64,000 nt of DNA from Streptococcus oralis. GTDB taxonomy: Bacteria; Bacillota; Bacilli; Lactobacillales; Streptococcaceae. Under the pieces are notes generated by a model that made no database searches, was not told the DNA's origin, and worked only from the letters and a program-made list of their open reading frames with translations. Positions within the stretch are counted from its first letter, which is position 1, and the number at the start of each line of letters is the position of its first letter. Where the stretch lies: NCBI RefSeq assembly GCF_024399415.1, contig NZ_CP029257.1, positions 271,501-335,500 of the forward strand. The letters run 5' to 3'. Made by a program: the position numbers and the translations under genes. This document shows positions 34,751 through 43,534 of this stretch, in pieces.

Positions 34751-36916
34751 ATGAGTGATATTATAAAAGTACATGACTTACCAGCGATAGCTCGTTATAG
34801 TTCGGCCGTTCAAGAATTTTCAAAAGGTGTCGACTCAGCTTCTCAACAAACGATGCGTACATTTAATGAGAAAGCGGGGAAAACAGGTGATTCAGAGGAT
34901 CAAGGAGAAGCAGTTAATGCATTCTTTGCTCGATTAAATACGTTGCAGAAGCAGGTATTTAACGAGTTTCCTACAACGATTACCCATTTTTCTACAGCTT
35001 TATCAAAATTTGAAGAATCCGCAACAGGTGCTGGTTTTAAAACAAAAGCATGGACTCAACAAACTGGTAATGATTCTGTATATAAAAAATTAGATGGCGT
35101 GGACTCGGAACAATATGAGAAGATCAAAACAAAAGTCGATAATCTTCAAACGCTATTAAACGATGCTACTGCTGAACTAGGGATTGAATCAGAAGACTTA
35201 ACAGATATAAAAACAACTTCGGGAGATGATCTAGCTAGTGCAGCGACAGCACGTCGTGATACCCATAACGCCTTGCAACAAGCACATGATACCTTATCAA
35301 AAGACACTACGGAAGCAGAAGCAGAACTAAAAAATTTACAGACTAAAATTAAAAATGCTAGTGCAATTTGCAATATCCCAGCTTTTAGTATTTTAAAAGG
35401 TATTAAAAACGGTAGTCTTACTAAGAAAAAAATCAGTTATTTGGATAGTATTCAAACAGAAGCAGATGGACGTGCGTTAGGTGCAATATTGAATAAACAG
35501 CCAGGAGACATATTAAACGAAAAACCTGGGGATCTTAGTGAAGGATTTTACAGTATTGGTGCGCAGGAGATGATGGAGTGGATTCAATCAGGGGATAAGG
35601 AAACTCTCAATCATCTTCTGGATGCCATGGGGAATCGTGATTTTTCTGCTAACCAACCGTATTTGCTGAAATTTCAGAAAGCTGGGATTGGATTGGGTGA
35701 AGCTCTTGAAAAGGTTATGGAAGTTCAATATGCTAAAGATGGCACTGTACATAGCAACCAGATGGCGGCATATAATAAGCATCTTGCTTTGACGGATAAG
35801 TTTGTTAGTTTGATGGAATCTCTTTATGTAATGGAGATAGGACGGACAGAAACATCAAAAGGAAAATTAGCAGTTGGTGACAAACTATATGTCACCGAAA
35901 CGAGAACAAAAGTTTCAATTTCAGATATATCGGATGCAACATTTTCATTTAAGAATACGGTTGATACAAAGAAAACAACCTTGGAAATGAATATAGGTGG
36001 CTACTCTTATCCAACGAGTATTAGCAATACAACCGAAACCAAGGTTTACAAAATGGAAGAATATGCAACCGCTATTGGAAATAATATGGCAGAGAAGCAG
36101 GCTCGGATCGGTGAACTTGAGAAATCTCGCGAAGAAGCGAATAAAGATATGCGTGCTGCAATGGGTAAAGCTATAACTTATGCACTAGTTGGTACTTTCA
36201 TACCTGAAGCAGTTCCTATCGTCTCGATGATTGATGCTCTGGCTACCAGTGATTCTAAGGAATTCAGTAAAGAACTCTTTTCTGCGATTGATAAGGATAT
36301 AACCGTTAAGGGGAAAGTTGTTGAAAGTGGTTTTACGAAGACGGGTCCATACAATATGGGTATTCAATTACCAACAGCAACCATACAAGCCTATTTGAAG
36401 TATGTCGATCAGTTAAAGGGATATGACTTAGAAAAAGAAAAGACACGCATTGAGATGGTAGATGACTTTTTAAATCGAGGGAATACCTATCTTTTCCAGA
36501 AAGATGGGAAGAGTTCAGTCGCAATTTCTCGCATGAGAACACATAATTTTTATACAGCGGTCCGCTTGAAAGAGATGGATAATGAAGGTCTTGTCCCTTA
36601 TGTTGAATATGCACGCTCATCGAAGGAGTATACACTACGCAGTAAAGGTTCAACTCAAGAAATAATTCAGCAAGCGATTAATGAAGTTAGTAAAGAAAAA
36701 ATAGATGATGGAGATGCCCAAATCTCTTCGGAGATGAGCAAGTATCTCTTGGGTGAGGAGACAGATCTTTCTCTAGTCAATATGACCACGGACCAGCTAG
36801 AAACTTATAAACGCGTATTGGAAAAGTTACCGATTTCATCTGACCAAAATGCCAAACATGGCTATGAAAAATATCAGCTCTATCTAAACAACAAATACTC
36901 AGGAGGAAGTCAATGA
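34751..36916 (+). CDS. LXG-like T7SS toxin, copy B
   Basis: 721-aa paralogue of the 22946 product. Differences cluster in two places: helical export part (~25-110, e.g. GDSEDQGEAVNAFFARL) and residues ~610-690 (ARSSKEYTLRSKGSTQEII), while ~330-610 is virtually unchanged, including the hydrophobic stretch. The partly different C-terminus is followed by a partly different immunity protein (B1), suggesting co-variation. Overlaps B1 by 4 bases. Activity unknown. Confidence 0.7.
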   Translation: MSDIIKVHDLPAIARYSSAVQEFSKGVDSASQQTMRTFNEKAGKTGDSEDQGEAVNAFFARLNTLQKQVFNEFPTTITHFSTALSKFEESATGAGFKTKAWTQQTGNDSVYKKLDGVDSEQYEKIKTKVDNLQTLLNDATAELGIESEDLTDIKTTSGDDLASAATARRDTHNALQQAHDTLSKDTTEAEAELKNLQTKIKNASAICNIPAFSILKGIKNGSLTKKKISYLDSIQTEADGRALGAILNKQPGDILNEKPGDLSEGFYSIGAQEMMEWIQSGDKETLNHLLDAMGNRDFSANQPYLLKFQKAGIGLGEALEKVMEVQYAKDGTVHSNQMAAYNKHLALTDKFVSLMESLYVMEIGRTETSKGKLAVGDKLYVTETRTKVSISDISDATFSFKNTVDTKKTTLEMNIGGYSYPTSISNTTETKVYKMEEYATAIGNNMAEKQARIGELEKSREEANKDMRAAMGKAITYALVGTFIPEAVPIVSMIDALATSDSKEFSKELFSAIDKDITVKGKVVESGFTKTGPYNMGIQLPTATIQAYLKYVDQLKGYDLEKEKTRIEMVDDFLNRGNTYLFQKDGKSSVAISRMRTHNFYTAVRLKEMDNEGLVPYVEYARSSKEYTLRSKGSTQEIIQQAINEVSKEKIDDGDAQISSEMSKYLLGEETDLSLVNMTTDQLETYKRVLEKLPISSDQNAKHGYEKYQLYLNNKYSGGSQ

Positions 36917-37896
36917 AACAATATAGGAAAAAAATACTAATTATTCTGGGACTTTTTAGCCTTCTTATTGTCGTTTCTGGAGCCTATCCTTTGTATCGCT
37001 ATTTGACACATGATCGTTTTAAGGTGCGAACTCCTGAGGTAGAACCAGCTTCTTATGAGTTTATAGCTGATAGACAGGGGTTGGTTATTTCTTGGAAGCA
37101 AGCTAGCAATGGTGAGAGTCAGGGCACTAAGGATGAACCTATTGATTATGGCAGTGCGATTTATGGGAAACGTTACCTTGCTACAGAAAGTAGACGTTTA
37201 ATTTACAAATGGGACGATAATCGCTTTGATGTTAAGAAGCTGAGTTGGGGGGAGTATTGGAAGATTCAGGTCTATGATACCAGTCAGGATGATTTGCCTC
37301 GAAAGGAGTATGACCTTTTAAAGGCTGTTGCGGATTATGATCCGTCATACTTCCCAGTCTCAAGTACCTATGTTCATTCTTTAGCTTTCAAGGATCAAGA
37401 ATATCGTACAGTCGTTCTCCAAAAAACTGGGGGACACGACCGTAAGGAAGTCCTCTTTAACATGGCAACAGGTAAGTTAGAGGATATTCCACAGGAAGTT
37501 AGTAAAGCCATAGAAACAAGAATTCTTTATCTATTTCAAGAATTTACTAGTTTAAAGAATTATTATAAAGATGATATTGATAATTCGGATTATTCTATTA
37601 CCCTCCCACCATCTGTAATTGAACAGTCTTCAGACTGGCGCTTGAGGGAAGAATATCCAGCAGCCTATGACTTGATGACTAAGAAGAAAGGTGAACTCTA
37701 TTTCTTGACTAACGAAACAGATGCCAAGCTCTTTTCAGATATTTACAGTCTCTTAATCCCTAAGGACCGAGACTTGTTTGACAATCTAACAGTTTATGGA
37801 GAGGTGACCAAGGACGGGAAAGACCATGTAGTCCATTCCTATGAAGAGTTTATCAGTGTCTTGAAACCAAAGGAGGAATTGATAAATGTCAGTTAA
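36913..37896 (+). CDS. Membrane-anchored putative immunity protein B1
   Basis: 327 aa, same family as A1. It stands in the position of A1 (ATGA overlap with toxin B), but its residues ~34-85 (VRTPEVEPASYEF; IYGKRYLATESRRLIYKWDD) are of the A2 class, so part of the gene was exchanged. Anchor ~7-27; ectodomain blocks LSWGEYWKIQVYD and KDRDLFDNLTVYGEV conserved. Confidence 0.6.
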   Translation: MKQYRKKILIILGLFSLLIVVSGAYPLYRYLTHDRFKVRTPEVEPASYEFIADRQGLVISWKQASNGESQGTKDEPIDYGSAIYGKRYLATESRRLIYKWDDNRFDVKKLSWGEYWKIQVYDTSQDDLPRKEYDLLKAVADYDPSYFPVSSTYVHSLAFKDQEYRTVVLQKTGGHDRKEVLFNMATGKLEDIPQEVSKAIETRILYLFQEFTSLKNYYKDDIDNSDYSITLPPSVIEQSSDWRLREEYPAAYDLMTKKKGELYFLTNETDAKLFSDIYSLLIPKDRDLFDNLTVYGEVTKDGKDHVVHSYEEFISVLKPKEELINVS

Positions 37897-38239
37897 ACAG
37901 ATCCAACCGATGCGAATTCAAAGTATTAAGGCAAGTATTAAGGTTTCGACAGATGAGATTTCAAAGGGGATGTCGACTATCATTGATGCACCGGTTACAA
38001 GTAGTCTAGAGTCTTGTGCGGGTCTCGCAAAAACATGTATGGAAAATTTAGTAGAGACGGTAGACTCATTAGATGGCTTTATGAACAAGATTGCGGAAGC
38101 TTTTAAAAATATGGATACCGATTTAGCAGGATCTATTGAAACGAATGAGATTTATACAGTTTCACCAGAAGAGTATACAGAAAAGAAACGAATCCAACAG
38201 AAGATCTATGATGCCTCTGTTTATAATGAGCTCCCCTAA
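37886..38239 (+). CDS. 117-aa small helical T7SS-associated protein B1
   Basis: One residue different, by eye, from the 26072 product (SSLESCAG for SNLESCAG); thus it follows position A1 although the immunity gene before it is of A2 class. Overlaps the B1 stop by 11 bases. Confidence 0.6.
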   Translation: MSVKQIQPMRIQSIKASIKVSTDEISKGMSTIIDAPVTSSLESCAGLAKTCMENLVETVDSLDGFMNKIAEAFKNMDTDLAGSIETNEIYTVSPEEYTEKKRIQQKIYDASVYNELP

Positions 38240-38246
38240 CTATTCG

Positions 38247-38319
38247 CCACTTGAATCCATTTCAAGTGGTTTTCTTTTGCTTTTCTCATCTTCTCACGGT
38301 GTCACGCATATGGTATAAT
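38247..38319 (+). promoter_or_regulatory. Cassette boundary box 5: terminator plus promoter
   Basis: Stem CCACTTGAA / TTCAAGTGG (38247-38269), T-rich tail, TATAAT at 38314-38319; same as box 1 by eye. Confidence 0.8.
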
Positions 38320-38352
38320 GGATTAAGAGTTTATAATCTTTGTTCATCAGAT

Positions 38353-38385
38353 ACAAACAACAAATATTCAGGAGGAAGTCAATGA
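38353..38385 (+). pseudogene. 3' scar of a toxin gene before immunity gene B2
   Basis: Eleven codons ending NKYSGGSQ stop, overlapping the B2 ATG, as at 26539. Confidence 0.75.
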
Positions 38386-39365
38386 AACAATACAGGGAAA
38401 AAATACTACTCATTCTGGGCCTGTTAAGTCTCCTGGTTGTAGTTACGGGAGCCTATCCTTTGTATCGTTATTTGACGCATGAACGTTACAAAGTCTGGTC
38501 TCTTGAAGTAGAGCCAGCATCTTATGAGTTTATCGCCAATAGACAGGGGTTGGTCATTTCTTGGAAAGAGACCAGCAATAGTAATGGTAAGAAAAATAAG
38601 GATGAGCCGATTGACTATAGTTTAGTAATTCATGGCCGACGATATATAGCCACAGAAAGTATCCGTTTAATCTATAAATCGGGAGATAATCGCTTTGACG
38701 TGAACAATCTAAGTTGGGGGGAGTATTGGAAGATTCAGGTTTATGATACCAGTCAGGATGATTTGCCTCGCAAGGAGTATGACCTTTTAAAGGCTATTTC
38801 AGATTATGATGCTTCTTATTTCCCGGTTTCAAGTGCCTATACTCATTTTTATGATTATCATGACCAGGAATACCGCACAGTAGTACTACAGAAAACGGGG
38901 GGCGACGACCGTAAGGAAGTTCTTTTTAACATGGCAACAGGTAAACTAGAAGACATTCCTAAGGATGCCGGAGAACCTCTAGAGAACAGGAATGTTGACA
39001 TATTTAGACAATCTACGAGTCTAAAAGACTATTATTCGGAAGCTCTTAGGAATATCAGTTCTTCAATTCGTCTTCCTCAATCTGTGATTGAACAGTCTTC
39101 AGACTGGCGCTTGAAGGAGGAGTATCCAGCAGCCTATGACTTGATGACTAAGAAAAAAGGTGAACTCTATTTCTTGACTAACGAGACTGATGTTAAACTG
39201 CTATCGGATATATACAGTCTCTTAATCCCTAAAGACCGAGGCTTGTTTGACAATTTGACGGTTTATGGAGAAGTGACCAAGGATGGGAAAGACCATGTGG
39301 TTCACTCTTATGAAGAGTTTATCAGTGTCTTAAAACCTAAGGAGGAGTTGAAAAATGGTAGTTAA
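38382..39365 (+). CDS. Membrane-anchored putative immunity protein B2
   Basis: 327 aa. Start ATG 38382 (GGAGGAAG before it) rather than the in-frame ATG 38340. N-terminal variable part (KETSNSNGKKNKDEP, DYSLVIHGRRYIA) matches A1, C-terminal end (KPKEELKNGS) matches A3, so the gene is an A1/A3 mosaic. Orphan immunity gene with its own promoter (box 5). Confidence 0.6.
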   Translation: MKQYREKILLILGLLSLLVVVTGAYPLYRYLTHERYKVWSLEVEPASYEFIANRQGLVISWKETSNSNGKKNKDEPIDYSLVIHGRRYIATESIRLIYKSGDNRFDVNNLSWGEYWKIQVYDTSQDDLPRKEYDLLKAISDYDASYFPVSSAYTHFYDYHDQEYRTVVLQKTGGDDRKEVLFNMATGKLEDIPKDAGEPLENRNVDIFRQSTSLKDYYSEALRNISSSIRLPQSVIEQSSDWRLKEEYPAAYDLMTKKKGELYFLTNETDVKLLSDIYSLLIPKDRGLFDNLTVYGEVTKDGKDHVVHSYEEFISVLKPKEELKNGS

Positions 39366-39708
39366 GCGAATTCAGCCAATGCGAATTCAAAGCATTAAGG
39401 CGAGTATCAAGGTTTCGACAGATGAGATTTCAAAGGGGATGTCGACTATTATTGACTCATCGGTCACAAGTAGTCTAGAGTCCTGTGCTGGTGTCGCAAA
39501 AAGTTGTATGGAAAACTTGGTAGAGACAGTGGATTCATTGGATGGCTTTATGAATAAGGTTGCGGAAGCTTTTCAAAATATGGATACAGAATTAGCAGGC
39601 TCCATTGAAACTAATGAAATGTATACAGTTTCACCACAAGAGTATACAGAAAAGAAACGAATCCAGCAGAAGATCTACGATGCCTCTGTTTATAATGAGC
39701 TCCCCTAA
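39355..39708 (+). CDS. 117-aa small helical T7SS-associated protein B2
   Basis: Copy of the A3 variant (MVVKRIQP; AEAFQNMDTELAG) with KSCMEN in place of KTCMEN. Overlaps the B2 stop by 11 bases. Confidence 0.6.
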   Translation: MVVKRIQPMRIQSIKASIKVSTDEISKGMSTIIDSSVTSSLESCAGVAKSCMENLVETVDSLDGFMNKVAEAFQNMDTELAGSIETNEMYTVSPQEYTEKKRIQQKIYDASVYNELP

Positions 39709-39715
39709 CTATTCG

Positions 39716-39793
39716 CCACTTGAATTCATTTCAGGTGGTTTTCTTTTGCTTTTCTCTTCTTCTCTTCTCACGGTATTGTTCATGTGGTATAAT
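39716..39793 (+). promoter_or_regulatory. Cassette boundary box 6: terminator plus promoter
   Basis: Stem CCACTTGAA / TTCAGGTGG (39716-39738), T-rich tail, TATAAT at 39788-39793. Confidence 0.78.
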
Positions 39794-39849
39794 GGGAAAG
39801 AGTTCTATGATTGTCTAAGAGAAAAATATGATGATGGGAGAATAGTCAA

Positions 39850-40878
39850 GTGAAAGCTAAAAAAATTGGTGCTATCTTTCTAATTTTACTTGGTGTATGT
39901 AGCCTTTTTGTATTTGCTATTCGAGAGTTTGAAAAACAAGACTTATCTAAATATGAATATTGGATTGTGGATACAGAAATTACGGATTATGAATTTATTG
40001 AAAATGGGAGAATGATCACAGTTGATTGGCATAGTAACAAGGAAGTCAATCAACAAGTAAGTGTTCTTGATAAAAAGCCTAAGTTTGGCTCTCCCGGGCG
40101 AATAGCTGGTAGTCGTTTCCTTGTTTCCTATGCGGCGCGATTCAAAGCAAAATCCGCTTGGAATGAAGTGCGAGATGATTTTCCTATTCTGGAACAAAAT
40201 TATCCAGATAAGGGGGAATATTGGAAAATAAATGTCTACGACACTAAAGGTGAAAAATTAGATAAGAAGGTGTTAGATGTATTTGAGATCACTAGAAATT
40301 ATAATGAGAGTTATTATCCTGCTTTTATATTAAATAAGTATTCGATAGACAGCATAGATGGCAAAGAATATCTGACGATTTCATTAAGAAGAAAAGACGA
40401 TATGATTACTGATGTTAGCGACGAATCAAAGTTGCTGAATAGATTGATAGACCTAGAAACAGGTAAGATTGTAGATATTAACCCGAACAATCAAAAAAAG
40501 AATTCGCCTAAAATAGGACTTGGTTCGATAGATTCCTTTTCACAGTTGTTTAAAGAACATGATTTTTCTGTTAGGGATAATGGCCTTCATTTTTGGAGAC
40601 TTGGAGATAATACGAAACAATGGCTCATAAATAGCAAATACCCTAAATCTATGGAAATAATTTCAAAAAGTCCTGAAACAAGTTATATATATAAACTTTC
40701 ATCTAATGATGATTTGCAAACATCTATAGATATGATAAAACTCGTTTTCCCAGAAGGTACCAATATCTTCAAGGATATCACTATTCCAGCAGCTAGTTCA
40801 AAAGATGGACAGGAGCATCTGGTTCAAAGCGAAGAAGAGTTCTTACAATATTATAAATCCAGTACGGAGGAAGAATAA
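39850..40878 (+). CDS. Divergent membrane-anchored putative immunity protein, copy B
   Basis: 342 aa, GTG start, close copy of the 29511 product with scattered substitutions (AIREFEKQDLSKYEYW; HDFSVRDNGLHFWRL). Anchor ~5-24, extracytoplasmic ectodomain. Ends in the same TAATG overlap with the broken toxin tip. Confidence 0.6.
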   Translation: MKAKKIGAIFLILLGVCSLFVFAIREFEKQDLSKYEYWIVDTEITDYEFIENGRMITVDWHSNKEVNQQVSVLDKKPKFGSPGRIAGSRFLVSYAARFKAKSAWNEVRDDFPILEQNYPDKGEYWKINVYDTKGEKLDKKVLDVFEITRNYNESYYPAFILNKYSIDSIDGKEYLTISLRRKDDMITDVSDESKLLNRLIDLETGKIVDINPNNQKKNSPKIGLGSIDSFSQLFKEHDFSVRDNGLHFWRLGDNTKQWLINSKYPKSMEIISKSPETSYIYKLSSNDDLQTSIDMIKLVFPEGTNIFKDITIPAASSKDGQEHLVQSEEEFLQYYKSSTEEE

Positions 40879-41293
40879 TGGGACAAGGATATTGTTTCTG
40901 TTTGACAATAATTCCAAGACGACCGTAGGGAAAATCGGGAAGTCTGTGATCGGTGGTACCATTGATACCATATCTAACGTTGGTCCCTTAGATGGTATGT
41001 GGCTTGGAGCTAAGGCAGGAGCACTAGGAGGACATCCAGTAGAAGGAGCTCTCATTGGTCTTGGTGTAGGAACGTTTAATCTTATCACTTCTGCAGTCGC
41101 ACCGGAATTTAAAAAGTCTGTTTATGACGGAGTTAAAAATTTTGCTTATGGTGCTGTGGATGTGGTAGAATCGACGGTGGAGTCTATCGGAAATGGAATC
41201 CACCAGGGCTTGGAGACTGTCAAAAGCGTGGGCAAGAATGTTTCTGATTTTTTCAATGGTGGTCTGAAAGCGGCCTCATCCTTGTTTGGGTAA
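40878..41293 (+). pseudogene. Orphan toxin C-terminal module, out of frame, copy B
   Basis: Same organisation as 30539-30972: ATG 40878 with GGAGG reads into TAG after 16 codons, in a different frame from the tip. The tip's Gly-rich core differs strongly (GAKAGALGGHPVEGALIGLGVG, then APEFKKS) while both flanks are near-identical to copy A. A 12-base in-frame deletion lies near the start relative to copy A. Confidence 0.65.
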
Positions 41294-41306
41294 TAGGAGA
41301 AAATAA

Positions 41307-42125
41307 ATGGATAAGATACAAAAAGATATTAATGATGCACTTGAAACAGCACGAAGATTAAGCTTAGTAAAGGCGATTTTTGGACTATCTCTATATTCTC
41401 TTATGGTTATGATTGGTACGTCTTTACCGATAAGTTTATTTCGAATGGCTAGTGAAGCTGGGTATGACCCAGCTATTCCACTGACCTCAATGGTTACACA
41501 GCTAACATCAGTGGAAAAAGGGCTCATTCCCCCAGATAGTTTCTTTGGCTTTCTATTTTTTCTTTGTTGCGGTCATTTTACTTGTTTTTATATTATTTCT
41601 AAAAGAAATCGCATTAAAGCCTATTTAATGACTCAGATTTTTCAATTGTTTTTGCTCGTAATTACATATTATAGTTGGTTTGTAGCCATCTTATATTTAA
41701 TCCCTCTAGTAGCAGTTCGTATCGTTTACTGGATTGGGTTTGTCTTATCACTGATTTACCTTATCTATATCCTTGTTACAAAGCAACGCGCTAGAAAGGA
41801 TTATTTCTCCTCAGAATATTATAAAAATTTTTTGAATGTGATTTTATTCTTATGGTTGTTGATGTATGGAATCAATCTCTTTACTCACGGGCTTAATCAT
41901 TTCCTAGCGTATCTCTTGCTTGCTTTGTTACCAATTTCACCTATTTTCCTAGGCCTATTTTTGGTATCATTTTTTAAATCCAATGTAGTAACGCTAGAGA
42001 ACTTGAATACAGTCAATAAAAATCAAGAGAAATACCGTGAAGAGTATGGCTATACCATCGAAGAATGGTATGGGAAAAAGTCAAAAATGTACAAGGAACA
42101 TGTTAAGAAGTCTAAAAAGAGATAA
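41307..42125 (+). CDS. Polytopic membrane protein, putative immunity to the orphan tip, copy B
   Basis: 272 aa, only a handful of residues different from 30986-31804 (AVRIVYW; ARKDYFSS; NLFTHGLNHF). Six or seven membrane segments. Kept intact although the toxin tip before it is silent, which fits retained immunity against neighbours (inference). Confidence 0.6.
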   Translation: MDKIQKDINDALETARRLSLVKAIFGLSLYSLMVMIGTSLPISLFRMASEAGYDPAIPLTSMVTQLTSVEKGLIPPDSFFGFLFFLCCGHFTCFYIISKRNRIKAYLMTQIFQLFLLVITYYSWFVAILYLIPLVAVRIVYWIGFVLSLIYLIYILVTKQRARKDYFSSEYYKNFLNVILFLWLLMYGINLFTHGLNHFLAYLLLALLPISPIFLGLFLVSFFKSNVVTLENLNTVNKNQEKYREEYGYTIEEWYGKKSKMYKEHVKKSKKR

Positions 42126-42162
42126 AGGTTTATAGACACTATTTCTAGTCTCTTGAAGCTAA

Positions 42163-42235
42163 CCACCTGAAACAAATTCAGGTGGGTTTCTTTTGCTTTT
42201 CTCGTCTTCTCACGGTATCGCTCGTGTGGTATAAT
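42163..42235 (+). promoter_or_regulatory. Cassette boundary box 7: terminator plus promoter
   Basis: Stem CCACCTGAA / TTCAGGTGG (42163-42185), T-rich tail, TATAAT at 42230-42235. It marks the right end of unit B and can drive the next gene. Confidence 0.8.
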
Positions 42236-42364
42236 GGCATAAGGATTGTTCGTCATTTCAGACGAGTTTATGGAATTCAGGATAAGTTAGCAGGTGAGAT
42301 GAGTATTTCTGTCAGTCTCCTATACACCTGTTAACAACTGTCAAAAGTAAAAGGAGAGTGTAGA

Positions 42365-43330
42365 TTGGTTTTATTAGTATTAGTGCTTTTGGGTTTGCTC
42401 ATTCTAATCTTAAAAAGGAAACAGAAAACTGCTAAAAAATCTGAAGGAAACGCCAAGAAAAGAAATTGGCTATTAATAGGTTGCTTATCCATAGTGATCC
42501 CAATGGTAATCTTCACAGTGTTCAGTCCGATTTTTTCTCTAATGGATATGTGGGGGCTGTTTGCCCATGCAAGTCGAACTGAGCTTGAGCAAGCTGTGCA
42601 TCGTTCTTATCAAAACTACGGTCTTACAGGACAGTTTGAGTTAGAAAAATACGAGAAAAACTATACAAGCGTGGGAGGATTTATAATCCACGGTACCTAC
42701 AGTGAAAATATAGCTGGAAAAACCTATCAGGCTAAAACTCGATTTAAATACTATACTCGCTTTTCGAAAAGTGAAACATATGGAAAGACAGATGCAGAGG
42801 TTGATTACAAAAATGGTAAAAAAATTTATGATGTTTTCCCAGAATTAGCCTATTTAGGGATTGAGGTTAGTCCAGGCACCAGCGAGTTTTTAAAAACACT
42901 GGACAGTTCAATCAAAGATCCTAAACTTCCTGATTTGAAGTATCAAGGTATTGGTTTTGAATTTAATAACCAATCTGATAATATCTATCTTTATAATGAA
43001 ATATTGGAGGAAAATCAAAGCAAGGGCCAAGCTCTGCAAGGGATGTATCCAATGGATGCTCAATATCTTTTCCAAAAAGAGATTTTTATACCGACATTTG
43101 AATTTCAATATTTCGTTCCGAAGGAAAAAAGAGATCTCTTGTATGATGACTATCTAAAAGATCTTGAAAGGCTCATGAAGGAATTTTTTGCCAACCAATC
43201 CCTACCAAGAGGTCTTTATGCTGTAAAGATTGCTAAGTATGAAGAGGATAAACTTGTCAATGATAGTGGTGTTTACTATGTGAGGATTGATAATCAGCAA
43301 GTTGTAAAGCTGTTGCAAAAATTAGAGTAG
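42365..43330 (+). CDS. Membrane-anchored protein at the end of the T7SS region, unknown function
   Basis: 321 aa with two N-terminal hydrophobic segments (~1-17 and ~35-58) and a large ectodomain (YQNYGLTGQFELEKYEKNY onward). Start is TTG 42365 with AAAGGAGAG about 8 bases before. It is transcribed from box 7 with a ~125-base leader. No family recognised; position suggests another immunity-type protein, but the conserved blocks of A1-A3 are not evident. Confidence 0.55.
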   Translation: MVLLVLVLLGLLILILKRKQKTAKKSEGNAKKRNWLLIGCLSIVIPMVIFTVFSPIFSLMDMWGLFAHASRTELEQAVHRSYQNYGLTGQFELEKYEKNYTSVGGFIIHGTYSENIAGKTYQAKTRFKYYTRFSKSETYGKTDAEVDYKNGKKIYDVFPELAYLGIEVSPGTSEFLKTLDSSIKDPKLPDLKYQGIGFEFNNQSDNIYLYNEILEENQSKGQALQGMYPMDAQYLFQKEIFIPTFEFQYFVPKEKRDLLYDDYLKDLERLMKEFFANQSLPRGLYAVKIAKYEEDKLVNDSGVYYVRIDNQQVVKLLQKLE

Positions 43331-43399
43331 GAGTTGCTAGGTCTAGTCCAGTTTTTTGTTCATAATTTCCAGTTGTGTCTGTTAAAATTTGATTTTCCC

Positions 43400-43430
43400 A
43401 GTGGACAATCGTCCACTTTTTTTATATAAT
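43400..43430 (+). promoter_or_regulatory. Promoter with palindromic operator for the SOS-type cassette
   Basis: Palindrome AGTGGAC-AATC-GTCCACT (43400-43417) covers the -35 TGGACA (43402-43407), 17-bp spacer, TATAAT (43425-43430). Likely autoregulated by the repressor at 43535. The leader also has a GGTTGAG / CTCAACC hairpin (43447-43475). Confidence 0.75.
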
Positions 43431-43534
43431 AAAACTAAACCGAATTGGTTGAGTTTTAGAGGTGTAAGCTCAACCGTCGATTTGTTTTTCTAAGAGAGAT
43501 ATTCTCAATAAAGCATCACACTAGGGGGTGAATC

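Larger units (their letters stand above)
31995..42236 (+). repeat. Segmental duplication, unit B
   Basis: Repeats unit A from mid-essC through boundary box 7 but with one immunity/117-aa cassette fewer. The left junction falls within essC codons for YILSLAVN; homology at the right end reaches the -10 of box 7 (42230-42235). Confidence 0.92.
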
